Part shown: piece by piece, positions 18,359 through 25,287 of the stretch
Layout of the letters: every line of letters begins with the position of its first letter
Numbering within the stretch: position 1 is the stretch's first letter
Assembly: GCA_018241505.1 (NCBI GenBank)
Contig: JAFEDS010000001.1
Location: 62,001 to 126,000, forward strand
Source of the DNA: Pseudomonadota bacterium
Lineage (GTDB): Bacteria; Pseudomonadota; Gammaproteobacteria; Steroidobacterales; Steroidobacteraceae
Length of the DNA stretch: 64,000 nucleotides
Direction of reading: 5' to 3'
The notes under the pieces: model-generated
Told to the model about the DNA's origin: nothing
Seen by the model: only the letters and a program-made list of their open reading frames with translations
The model's database searches: none
Position numbers and translations under genes: made by a program

Positions 18359-19138
18359 TCAGCGGGCGCCGCTCAGGCAGTTGTCGGCCAGTGCCACGAC
18401 GGGTGTCAGATCCCGGTGATGGAAGTGTTGGGGGCGTTTTTCGCTCGTGGAGTGATTCTTGACCGGATTCAGGATCAACGAAAAGATGGCACGTGGCCAC
18501 GGTGAGAGATTGGGCGGTGAGCCGTGGACCAGCACATCGCCGAATATGAGAGCGGTGCCGGCCGAGCCTTTCGCCGAGACCAGCTCGCCCCGCGCCGTCA
18601 TTTTTTTCAGCACATCCGGCGGCACAACCCACAGTGGATAGCTCGTCGTGGTCGTGTCATGGCGGGTCGCGGCGGGACCGAATCGATGCGAGCCGCGCAC
18701 AAAATACAACGGCCCGTTGAATTCGTTGACGTCATCGAGAAACACGTGCAGGTTCAGGGCCAGGGGTTCGGGTACACCGTCGTCATGATGGTGGGTTGCG
18801 AAGTCCTGGTGCCACTGCCAGACCTCGCCCGTGAAGGCCTCCTTGACATTGATCTTGACCTGTTGGATGTACAGGTCGGGACCGGCGATCTGTTGCGCCG
18901 GTTCGACGAAACGCGGGTGACGCGCAAGGCGCGCGAACACCTCGTCGCGCTGATGCAGGGCCATTGCGGTTCGCACGACCTGGCTGTGCTTCTCGCGGAT
19001 GTTCGCAGGATCGTCCTGGCGGAACACGCGGTCCATGCCGGCGCGCAGAAGCGCGACTTCGACCGGTGAAAACAGGTTCGGCAGAATCAGAAAGCCGTCG
19101 CTCTGAAATTGCAGTAACTGCTCGGGTGTCAGTTGCAT
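18359..19138 (-). CDS. PhyH-family Fe(II)/2-oxoglutarate dioxygenase
   Basis: A 259-residue phytanoyl-CoA dioxygenase (PhyH) family enzyme. The iron facial triad is H110-x-D112 in WQWHQDF and H205 in DVLVHGSPPN, and Arg216 (NLSPWPR) is placed to bind 2-oxoglutarate. The stretch WHQDFATHHHDDGVPEP resembles ectoine and amino-acid hydroxylases within the family, so the substrate may be an amino acid; this is inference. It is shorter than ectoine hydroxylase (about 300). Directly upstream of the SHMT-like gene with no gap, and preceded by a palindrome and a LysR gene on the same strand. Confidence 0.85.
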   Translation of the reverse strand: MQLTPEQLLQFQSDGFLILPNLFSPVEVALLRAGMDRVFRQDDPANIREKHSQVVRTAMALHQRDEVFARLARHPRFVEPAQQIAGPDLYIQQVKINVKEAFTGEVWQWHQDFATHHHDDGVPEPLALNLHVFLDDVNEFNGPLYFVRGSHRFGPAATRHDTTTTSYPLWVVPPDVLKKMTARGELVSAKGSAGTALIFGDVLVHGSPPNLSPWPRAIFSLILNPVKNHSTSEKRPQHFHHRDLTPVVALADNCLSGAR

Positions 19139-19182
19139 ACCGGGAAGCTTAGTGATGCGCCGGGAATAACGGAATCTAATAA

Positions 19183-19196
19183 TGCTGATATCAGCA
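19183..19196. promoter_or_regulatory. Perfect 14-base palindrome, likely LysR operator
   Basis: TGCTGATATCAGCA is a perfect palindrome in the AT-rich gap between the LysR stop and the dioxygenase start, 45 bases upstream of the latter. LysR proteins bind dyads of this general size. Its position suggests that LysR controls the dioxygenase/SHMT-like pair from a promoter of their own. No convincing -35/-10 pair could be fixed. Confidence 0.55.
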
Positions 19197-19209
19197 ATAA
19201 GCGCAGGTT

Positions 19210-20067
19210 TTAGAGCGTGGGCAGCACGGCCCGTACGTGCGCCTCGAAGCGTTCCAGAAGTCGGGAAGACAAGCGCCGTGCAGTCTGCAGGGTGATGCCG
19301 ACCGAGGGCAGGGGAGGTAGCCCGACGGAAGCCGGCAGTACTTGCAGGTCCGGCGGTACTCCCGTCTGTGTCATGACCGTGATTGCCTGGCCGGAGCGAA
19401 CGACCGCGGTCAGTCCCGCGACACTGCCGCTCGCGTAAGCGATTCGGTAACGGCGCCCTGCGCGCTCCAGGCTCGTTCTTGCGGCTAGATGGTCCAGCGC
19501 GTCGGGGTCGGACAATGCAAGTTGCAGAGGATCGAGGTTGAAGGCGTTGCTGCCTTTGCTACCGACCCAGACAAATGGCTCACGCCGCAGGAACGCGTCG
19601 CGGTCGCTGCGGTCCGGTTGCGACAAAATCGCAATATCCAGGGTCTTGTCCTTGAGCCGCTCAAACAATCGCGGCGTCGGGGCGCAGACGACTTCAATGA
19701 ACACCTGTGGATGCAGGCTGGCAAAACTCTGGAGCACACCCGGGAGGAAGATCCGCGCGTAGTCGTCGGGACACCCGAACCGGATGCGTCCCGACAGACT
19801 TGCCCCCGTCAGTTCGGCCACAGCCTCATCGTGCGCCCGCAGGATCTTGTGCGCATGAGCCAGGAGACGCTCTCCGTGAAGGGTGAGCGCGATCCCACGT
19901 CCCGTCCTGATCATCAGCGGCTGCTGGACGATCTGCTCCAGCTTCTTGATCTGCTGACTCAACGCCGCCTGTGTTCGGCCGACCTGGCGGGCCGCGCGGC
20001 TCATTACGGACGCATCCGCAATAGCGACGAAGTTGCGCAGCAGCTCGATGTCGAGACGGACACTCAT
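19210..20067 (-). CDS. LysR-family transcriptional regulator
   Basis: A 285-residue LysR regulator. The N-terminal winged helix-turn-helix reads LLRNFVAIADASVMSRAARQ and AALSQQIKKLEQ, and a periplasmic-binding-protein-like effector domain follows from about residue 90. The ATG at 20067 is chosen because it begins the usual LysR N-terminus; a start at 20124 would add 19 atypical residues. An imperfect dyad TAGCT-N15-AGCTA lies just upstream (20078-20102) and could be an autoregulatory site. Likely regulator of the adjacent dioxygenase/SHMT-like genes. Confidence 0.88.
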   Translation of the reverse strand: MSVRLDIELLRNFVAIADASVMSRAARQVGRTQAALSQQIKKLEQIVQQPLMIRTGRGIALTLHGERLLAHAHKILRAHDEAVAELTGASLSGRIRFGCPDDYARIFLPGVLQSFASLHPQVFIEVVCAPTPRLFERLKDKTLDIAILSQPDRSDRDAFLRREPFVWVGSKGSNAFNLDPLQLALSDPDALDHLAARTSLERAGRRYRIAYASGSVAGLTAVVRSGQAITVMTQTGVPPDLQVLPASVGLPPLPSVGITLQTARRLSSRLLERFEAHVRAVLPTL

Positions 20068-20190
20068 CCCATCATCGTAGCTTATCTCTCCAGGGGGAGC
20101 TATTAGCCGGGCGCATCGCGTCATTCACTAGCGTCGCCGCCGGCGCCGCGGCGGCGCGCGCACGAGTTGGTTTCAATGAAGTTGGTTAAT

Positions 20191-20250
20191 CCGGCGCGCC
20201 GCGCCAGGATTCCGATCCTGACGAGAACATCGTCCTGGCGGGCGCGCCGG
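20191..20250. repeat. Long GC-rich inverted repeat between LysR and AraC genes
   Basis: Left arm 20191-20209 and right arm 20233-20250 are complementary over 18 pairs with a single unpaired base (arms begin CCGGCGCGCC and end GGCGCGCCGG), around a 23-base loop. It lies in a gene-free stretch of about 410 bases between the divergent LysR and AraC genes, so it is not a 3' terminator of either. An open frame runs through from 20167 into AraC, but nothing in it looks like protein. The rest of the gap shows only another short GC-rich palindrome-like block near 20140-20160. Confidence 0.6.
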
Positions 20251-20478
20251 ACTATTCTTGAAATGGGGTATCAGGGGCCCGCGAGGGGCGTCATACAGCG
20301 CGCCTGTCCAGGCAGACTGTTGCGTCGCAGTAGCTGCTATGCGGCAACCATGTTGGAAAAAAGCCTGGATGGGGATCCCTTCCGTCATTGGAATGTCATT
20401 GGCGCGGCGCGCATACTATGTTTAACGGCGGGCGTGTTCTCGGCCAGGGCAGCACAACCCTTCGGCTGCAAGGGAACC

Positions 20479-21450
20479 ATGAAGCGAATTTTTTCCACGG
20501 AGGACGTCCAACCACGCGATCGCTTCGATTGCTGGCACGATGTCATCTGCCGGCACGTCATCCCGCACGACTCCGTGCCGGACTGTCGCAGCACGTTTGC
20601 CGCCCGAATCGATTCCGCTGAACTGGCGGATCTCGCCCTGGTGTCCTTCGATATCGGTTCGATGACGTGCCGCTATGAGAAGCGCCACATCGGCGCCATG
20701 GCCGATGAGTTGATTCTGGTGCGGCAGGTGACCGGTGCCATGCAGCTCACCCAGAACAACCGCAGCGTGAGCCTTGCCGCGGGTGAAATGACTCTCGTCG
20801 ACACGCGCACCGTCTATAGCTGCCGCCTCGATGCCGATGCGTCCGTGCTGGTGGCGAAATATCCGCGCCGCAGCCTCATACAGCGTGTTGGAAAGATCGA
20901 CCGCTTCCTCACGCGCCGGCTGGCGGCCGATCGCGGCGAATCGGGCCTGCTGTCGGACTATCTGCGCATCCTGCCCACACACACGGAGGCGCTCGGCGCA
21001 TCCGCTCCCCAGGTGTCAAACCAACTCCTCGATCTCATTGCGGTAGCCTTGTGGAAGACGGGCGGCGTCGCGGATATCCCGCACGTGGGCTCCTCGCGCG
21101 CCGTCCTCGGCATGCAATTGCGGGCTGCCATTGAGCGCAACCTGTCCGATCACACGATCACCGCCGAGGTTCTCGCCAAACTCGTGGGCATCAGCCTGCG
21201 CTATGCCAACTCCATTCTGAGCGAAGACAACACCTCGGTGGGCCGCTTGCTGCAGGCGCGCCGGCTGGAACATTGCCGCCGGGCATTGGCGGACCCCTCG
21301 AAACTGCATCGAAGCATTTCCGATATTGCCTGGTCGTTCGGCTTTACTGACATGACCCATTTCGGCCGCCGGTTCCGCCAGGCATTCGGCCTGCTGCCCA
21401 GTGACTATCGTAAGGGCCAGCGCGAGGCGTTGCGCGCCGTCAATTCCTGA
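20479..21450 (+). CDS. AraC-family transcriptional regulator
   Basis: A 323-residue regulator. Residues 1-190 form an AraC-binding-like sensor domain (DRFDCWHDVICRHVIP, LVRQVTGAMQLTQNNRSVSL). The C-terminal 100 residues hold two helix-turn-helix units (AEVLAKLVGISLRYANSIL and ISDIAWSFGFTDMTHFGRRF) ending in the family's FRQAFGLLPSDYRK block. The ATG at 20479 has AAGGGA seven bases ahead. It probably regulates the exported protein just downstream, or the LysR side across the divergent gap; neither can be shown. Confidence 0.88.
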   Translation: MKRIFSTEDVQPRDRFDCWHDVICRHVIPHDSVPDCRSTFAARIDSAELADLALVSFDIGSMTCRYEKRHIGAMADELILVRQVTGAMQLTQNNRSVSLAAGEMTLVDTRTVYSCRLDADASVLVAKYPRRSLIQRVGKIDRFLTRRLAADRGESGLLSDYLRILPTHTEALGASAPQVSNQLLDLIAVALWKTGGVADIPHVGSSRAVLGMQLRAAIERNLSDHTITAEVLAKLVGISLRYANSILSEDNTSVGRLLQARRLEHCRRALADPSKLHRSISDIAWSFGFTDMTHFGRRFRQAFGLLPSDYRKGQREALRAVNS

Positions 21451-21478
21451 GCCTGCGGACTTCGACGGTGGTGGAGGC

Positions 21479-21522
21479 GGCGCCGCTTCCGGCATTCCCG
21501 ATCCTGACACGGAAGCGGTGTC
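21479..21522 (+). terminator. Hairpin after the AraC gene
   Basis: Arms at 21479-21491 and 21510-21522 pair over 13 positions, two of them G-U, around an 18-base loop. It begins 29 bases after the AraC stop and ends 83 bases before the next gene. No T-run follows, so termination strength is uncertain. Confidence 0.4.
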
Positions 21523-21604
21523 CTTCCGCCATCGACGCTGGGCCGCCTGCTGGTGCATAGTTGCCTGCGTCGAGAATCACAATCAACAAATTCGGGGAAA
21601 CAAC

Positions 21605-22381
21605 ATGACCAAGAACATCCCGGTTGCCTCGTTCGGACTCCTGTCGGTAATCGCGCTGGCGGCGGCGCCCGCCGGCGCGCAAACAGCCGAAGTCAAGGAG
21701 AAACCGCCTCTGTATACCTACGTCGGTTCCTTCGCGTTGCCCAGGGCCAAGTGGGCCGAGATGGAGAAACAGAGCGCAGCCACCCTGAAGGTGTTCGACA
21801 AGGCGCTGTCGAGTGGCCAGATCGTGGGCTATGGGCTCGATACCGCGCTGGTGCATACCCAGGACGGCGACACCCACGACAGTTTCTGGTCGAGCCTGTC
21901 GCTGGCAGGAGTGCTCGCGGTTCTGGACGATCTCGAGAAAAGTGCGCCGAGCGGCGGCACCGCGCTGACGAGCGCAACAAAACACGATGACAGCCTGCTG
22001 GTGAGCCGGTACTACAACTGGAAGCCCGCATCCTTCAAGGGGGCGTACTCGCACGTGGCTGCGTATACGTTGAAGGACACGGCTCCCGACAATGCGATCG
22101 ATGTGCTCAGCAAGGGCTTTGGGGTACCGCTGTTCGAAAAGCTGCTGGCCGATGGCACCATCCTGGAATACGAAATCGACCAGGAGCAGATCCACACCTC
22201 CGCGCCGGGCCGGTTCTGGGTGGTCTACTTCTGCAAGACAGCCGACGGCCTGGACAAGGTGAATGCCGCTCTGGATAGCGCTTTCGGCGCCAACGCGTTC
22301 GTTGGACCGGCCTTGGACAGCATGGTGCAACCGGCTGCCCACCGGGATTTCCTGGTGCGAACCGACGGCGCCTTTAAGTAG
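21605..22381 (+). CDS. Exported protein of unknown function
   Basis: A 258-residue protein with a clear signal peptide (MTKNIPVASFGLLSVIALAA, cleavage after AGA), hence periplasmic. No family is recognised. The mature part is soluble, with two similar alpha/beta halves (PLYTYVGSFALPRAKWAEMEK and SHVAAYTLKDTAPDNAIDVL), which suggests a tandem ferredoxin-like arrangement; this is speculative. GGGGAAA precedes the ATG. It follows the AraC gene in the same direction across a hairpin. Confidence 0.65.
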   Translation: MTKNIPVASFGLLSVIALAAAPAGAQTAEVKEKPPLYTYVGSFALPRAKWAEMEKQSAATLKVFDKALSSGQIVGYGLDTALVHTQDGDTHDSFWSSLSLAGVLAVLDDLEKSAPSGGTALTSATKHDDSLLVSRYYNWKPASFKGAYSHVAAYTLKDTAPDNAIDVLSKGFGVPLFEKLLADGTILEYEIDQEQIHTSAPGRFWVVYFCKTADGLDKVNAALDSAFGANAFVGPALDSMVQPAAHRDFLVRTDGAFK

Positions 22382-22406
22382 CCTGACCCCGGTGCGATGA
22401 CTTTTG

Positions 22407-22473
22407 GCACTGAGCTCGAGGATCTCTCCTGCGTAAGGTTAGCCCCAGTGCAAACCAAACCAAGGAGAGATCC
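22407..22473 (+). ncRNA. Structured 5' leader that can hide the ribosome binding site
   Basis: GGATCTCTCCT at 22420-22430 is perfectly complementary over 11 bases to AGGAGAGATCC at 22463-22473, which contains the Shine-Dalgarno of the gene starting at 22479. A second helix can form between GCACTG (22407-22412) and CAGTGC (22446-22451) inside the loop of the first. The two helices cross, giving an H-type pseudoknot layout, or compete. Either way the leader could switch translation, as in riboswitches or RNA thermometers. The transcription start is not known; the preceding stop is only 25 bases upstream. Confidence 0.55.
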
Positions 22474-22478
22474 CCATC

Positions 22479-22922
22479 ATGTTCAAGAAGTCCCACCTGG
22501 CCATCCTGCTGTTAGGCGCGCTGGCACCCCTGTCGAGCTACGCCTCCAACTACTGCATCGCTGTCGGGGGCGGCTTCGGTAGTGGCGGAGCGACGTTCGT
22601 CGGCACCGGCTTTGCCGTTCCCGCCGCCGGCACTTGCGGGCACTGGTCCGGTTTCACGAAAGCTTTTTCCAGTGTCATCCTCACGACCACGGGCACCGGT
22701 TGCCTGTCGAGCGATGGCAAAGTGCTGAATTTCAGTCTCTCCAGTGCCGACCCGTCGTTCTACGGCTCGGGCGTTGTTGTGAATGACTGGATCCGCATGT
22801 GCCCGGCAGGCACGAAGAGCTGCGTAGTGGGCGGCGGCACCGACCACGGCAATTTCGGCGGCGCGGCGGCCCCCGTAGCCTGCACCAGCAGTCTGCTCTC
22901 GCTCCCGGCGCTACACGATTGA
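22479..22922 (+). CDS. Small exported cysteine-rich protein, unknown function
   Basis: A 147-residue protein with a signal peptide (MFKKSHLAILLLGALAPLSS, cleavage near YAS). The mature part is Gly/Ser/Thr-rich and has six cysteines (NYC, GTC, TGC, RMC, KSC, VAC), enough for three disulfides, pointing to an extracytoplasmic beta-rich domain. I do not recognise the family. Its ribosome binding site AGGAGAG is strong but lies in the arm of an inverted repeat. It ends just before a hairpin shared with the convergent decarboxylase gene. Confidence 0.65.
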   Translation: MFKKSHLAILLLGALAPLSSYASNYCIAVGGGFGSGGATFVGTGFAVPAAGTCGHWSGFTKAFSSVILTTTGTGCLSSDGKVLNFSLSSADPSFYGSGVVVNDWIRMCPAGTKSCVVGGGTDHGNFGGAAAPVACTSSLLSLPALHD

Positions 22923-22940
22923 TCTGAGATCGGCAAGCCA

Positions 22941-22966
22941 CAGGCCAGCGCGGCAGCGCTGGCCTG
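22941..22966. terminator. Bidirectional terminator-like hairpin
   Basis: Arms 22941-22950 (CAGGCCAGCG) and 22957-22966 (CGCTGGCCTG) are perfectly complementary over 10 bases around a 6-base loop. It sits between the convergent stops at 22922 and 22969, where a shared terminator is expected. No flanking T-run is present. Confidence 0.6.
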
Positions 22967-22968
22967 AC

Positions 22969-24372
22969 TCAGCCGGCGAGCACCTCGCGGGTCGCCTGCA
23001 ACACTTCAGGCACAATCAACGCGACATCGGCCGCGGTCGTGCGGTGGTTTACGAAGCAGGCGCGCAGCGCGAAATGCCCCCGTATCACGGCGTTGGAAAG
23101 ATAAACCCGGCCGTTCTCAATCACACGGCGCAGAATTGCTGCGTTGAGCTCGTTGAGATCCGCGCCCGGGCTGTTCTCGCAGTAACGAAAGCACACAGCA
23201 CTCAATTCCACCGCAGCCAGAAGCTCGAGACGGGCCGTGTTGCGAATGTTGGCAACCAACAGTCCGGCATGCTCGAGGTCCGCCCGAATCGCGGCACGAA
23301 ACGCCTGCAATCCGTGATAGCGCAACGACAGCCAGATCTTCAGTGCACGAAATCGCCGCGACAGCTCCAGGGACTCTTCGAAGAAGGCAGTGTCTTCGAG
23401 GGGTTGTGCATCGAGCACCCGGGCGTACTCACCGGTGTGTGCGAATGCAGCGCGCGCGTGCTTCGCGTCTTTGAAAAGCAACAGCCCGCAGTCGACGGGC
23501 TGATACAGCCACTTGTGAAGATCCATTGAGAGTGAGTCCACCTCACGCAAGCCGCGAAATTTCTCAGGCGCAGCCAGCGCGGCTGCCAGGCCATAAGCGC
23601 CGTCCACGTGCAGCCACAACCCGTGTTTGCGGCAGGTCGCCGCGAGTTGCTCCAGCGGATCGATGGACCCGGTGCTCACGGTGCCCGCGGATGCCACGAC
23701 CGCAATTAGCGCCCGGCCTGCAGCCCGATCCTCGGCGATGGCGGCCTCGAGCAGCGGCACATTCATGCGGAAGTTCTCGTCCACGGGTATCAGGCGCAAA
23801 TTGCGCCGGCCGAGACCCAATAACGCTACGGCCTTGGGAATCGACATGTGCACTTCGGTGGATGCATAGACAACACCAGGCTGTGCCCCGCACTCATTGG
23901 CCGGGAGCCGCGCCTCGCGTGCCATTGCCAACGCCATCAGGTTGGCGGCTGATCCGCCGCCGCACAAGCTGCCGGACAGGTTGCAACCCAGAGCCGTGGC
24001 GATCCATTGCACCACCTGCCGCTCGATTGTCACGGCCGCGGGTGCTGAGCGCCACGCGGTCACGTTTTGATTCAGCACGGACGCGAGCCCATCCGCGAGT
24101 GCCGCGACCGGTTCGCCCGACCCCAACACGTAGCCAAAAAAGCGGCCGCTGGGCGCACGGGACATTTTCAACACGTCGGCCAATGCATCGAGCGCCTCGG
24201 CTTTCAATCCCGCATCGGGAAGCGCCTCGGCAAACGCTTCCTCCACCTGCGCCCCGGACTCGACCGGGTAGGCGCGCACGGTGGGCAACTGCGCATAGTA
24301 GTCCGCGGCCAGGCCGGACACTCTTGCGGCCAGTGCCCGGAACTCCGCATCTGAAAGATTGAGTGAGCTCAT
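22969..24372 (-). CDS. PLP-dependent (group II) amino acid decarboxylase
   Basis: A 467-residue decarboxylase of the aromatic-L-amino-acid/glutamate type. Seen are GSGEPVAALADGL and CGGGSAANLMAL near residues 85-145, HVDGAYGLAAAL (PLP Asp) and the active-site Lys287 in SMDLHKWLYQP. Length fits the family (about 470). It would convert an amino acid, most likely aromatic, to its amine; the substrate cannot be fixed from motifs. Ten bases separate it from the IclR gene upstream, whose end supplies the AGGAGCG ribosome binding site, so the two form an operon. Confidence 0.85.
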   Translation of the reverse strand: MSSLNLSDAEFRALAARVSGLAADYYAQLPTVRAYPVESGAQVEEAFAEALPDAGLKAEALDALADVLKMSRAPSGRFFGYVLGSGEPVAALADGLASVLNQNVTAWRSAPAAVTIERQVVQWIATALGCNLSGSLCGGGSAANLMALAMAREARLPANECGAQPGVVYASTEVHMSIPKAVALLGLGRRNLRLIPVDENFRMNVPLLEAAIAEDRAAGRALIAVVASAGTVSTGSIDPLEQLAATCRKHGLWLHVDGAYGLAAALAAPEKFRGLREVDSLSMDLHKWLYQPVDCGLLLFKDAKHARAAFAHTGEYARVLDAQPLEDTAFFEESLELSRRFRALKIWLSLRYHGLQAFRAAIRADLEHAGLLVANIRNTARLELLAAVELSAVCFRYCENSPGADLNELNAAILRRVIENGRVYLSNAVIRGHFALRACFVNHRTTAADVALIVPEVLQATREVLAG

Positions 24373-24382
24373 TGCAACGCTC

Positions 24383-25213
24383 CTATTTCACCAGGCCGCG
24401 ATCGTAGTAGATGCGGCAGTTGAGCTCGGCCGACAGCGCGCCGGCGATCTGTTGTAGCTTCAGCACCAGAGGGCGCGGCGGCGGCGTACCGATCTGCGCC
24501 GAGGTGCCGACGATCCCGACGATGCCTACAAACTCATCATTGTCCCGGAACACAGGTGCCGACAAGGCATTGATGCCGAGGCGAACTTCATCCAGCGCAT
24601 CTTCGTAGAAGCGCTCGCGGATGAGGGCGAGGCGTGCCTCGATTTGTTGACGGCCGGTCAGGGAGAACGCCGTGAAGGCCGTCAGCTTGCGTCCAAGCAC
24701 CCGTTTGCGTGCGGTCTCATCACAAAATGCCAGGGCCACCCGGCCCTGGGATGAGCAGTGGGGTGGGGGCCGGTTGCCGGGGCGCGAAGTGATAGCCAGG
24801 CGATCCAGATACTCCACGCACGACAGCACCAGCGGTTCGCCGTTGCCTGGAACCGACAGCAACGCGGTCTGCTGCGTTTGATCCCTCAACCGTGTCAGAT
24901 AAGGGGCTGCGACAAAGCGCAGGTCGAACTGCTCCAGGGCCGCCTCACCGAGTGAAAAGAGCTTGCCGCCGAGGCGGTACCCTCCGCTGCGCCCCTCCTG
25001 GAGCACCACGCCGAGGCCCTTGAGTGTGGATAGATGCCTGTAAACACGAGGCTTTTGCTCACCGAGCAGGCGGGCGATCTCAGTCAATCCAACCGCGCCG
25101 CGGGCGTTCGACAACTCATCGAGCAGGCGAAATGCTGTCTGCACCGACTGCAGGCCCTCACCGGCTTCGCGGCGCTTGCTGCCCGGCACGCGGGGCTTCG
25201 ACTTCGTCTTCAT
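24383..25213 (-). CDS. IclR-family transcriptional regulator
   Basis: A 276-residue IclR regulator. The N-terminal winged helix reads LQSVQTAFRLLDEL and LTEIARLLGEQKPRVYRHLSTL, and the C-terminal effector domain includes SSQGRVALAFCDE and the late NALSAPVFRDNDEFVGIVGI block. The ATG at 25213 is used; the upstream extension to 25276 runs through the operator. It leads an operon with the decarboxylase and diverges from the Rieske oxygenase, with an IclR-like palindrome between the start codons. It probably controls both directions. Confidence 0.88.
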   Translation of the reverse strand: MKTKSKPRVPGSKRREAGEGLQSVQTAFRLLDELSNARGAVGLTEIARLLGEQKPRVYRHLSTLKGLGVVLQEGRSGGYRLGGKLFSLGEAALEQFDLRFVAAPYLTRLRDQTQQTALLSVPGNGEPLVLSCVEYLDRLAITSRPGNRPPPHCSSQGRVALAFCDETARKRVLGRKLTAFTAFSLTGRQQIEARLALIRERFYEDALDEVRLGINALSAPVFRDNDEFVGIVGIVGTSAQIGTPPPRPLVLKLQQIAGALSAELNCRIYYDRGLVK

Positions 25214-25218
25214 GGGGG

Positions 25219-25241
25219 TATAATAGACGAAACAGAGTTTC
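25219..25241 (+). promoter_or_regulatory. Promoter -10 with overlapping IclR-type operator
   Basis: A perfect TATAAT lies at 25219-25224 and a perfect palindrome GAAAC-AGA-GTTTC at 25229-25241, which would cover the start point of the Rieske gene's transcript. A third GAAAC follows at 25249-25253. The GAAAC-N3-GTTTC core resembles the site known for KdgR, an IclR-family repressor. No good -35 is seen, which suits an activator- or repressor-tuned promoter. Confidence 0.6.
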
Positions 25242-25287
25242 TCCAGCCGAAACAAATCGCGGGCTTTTTTCCGCAAGGAGAATCGGT

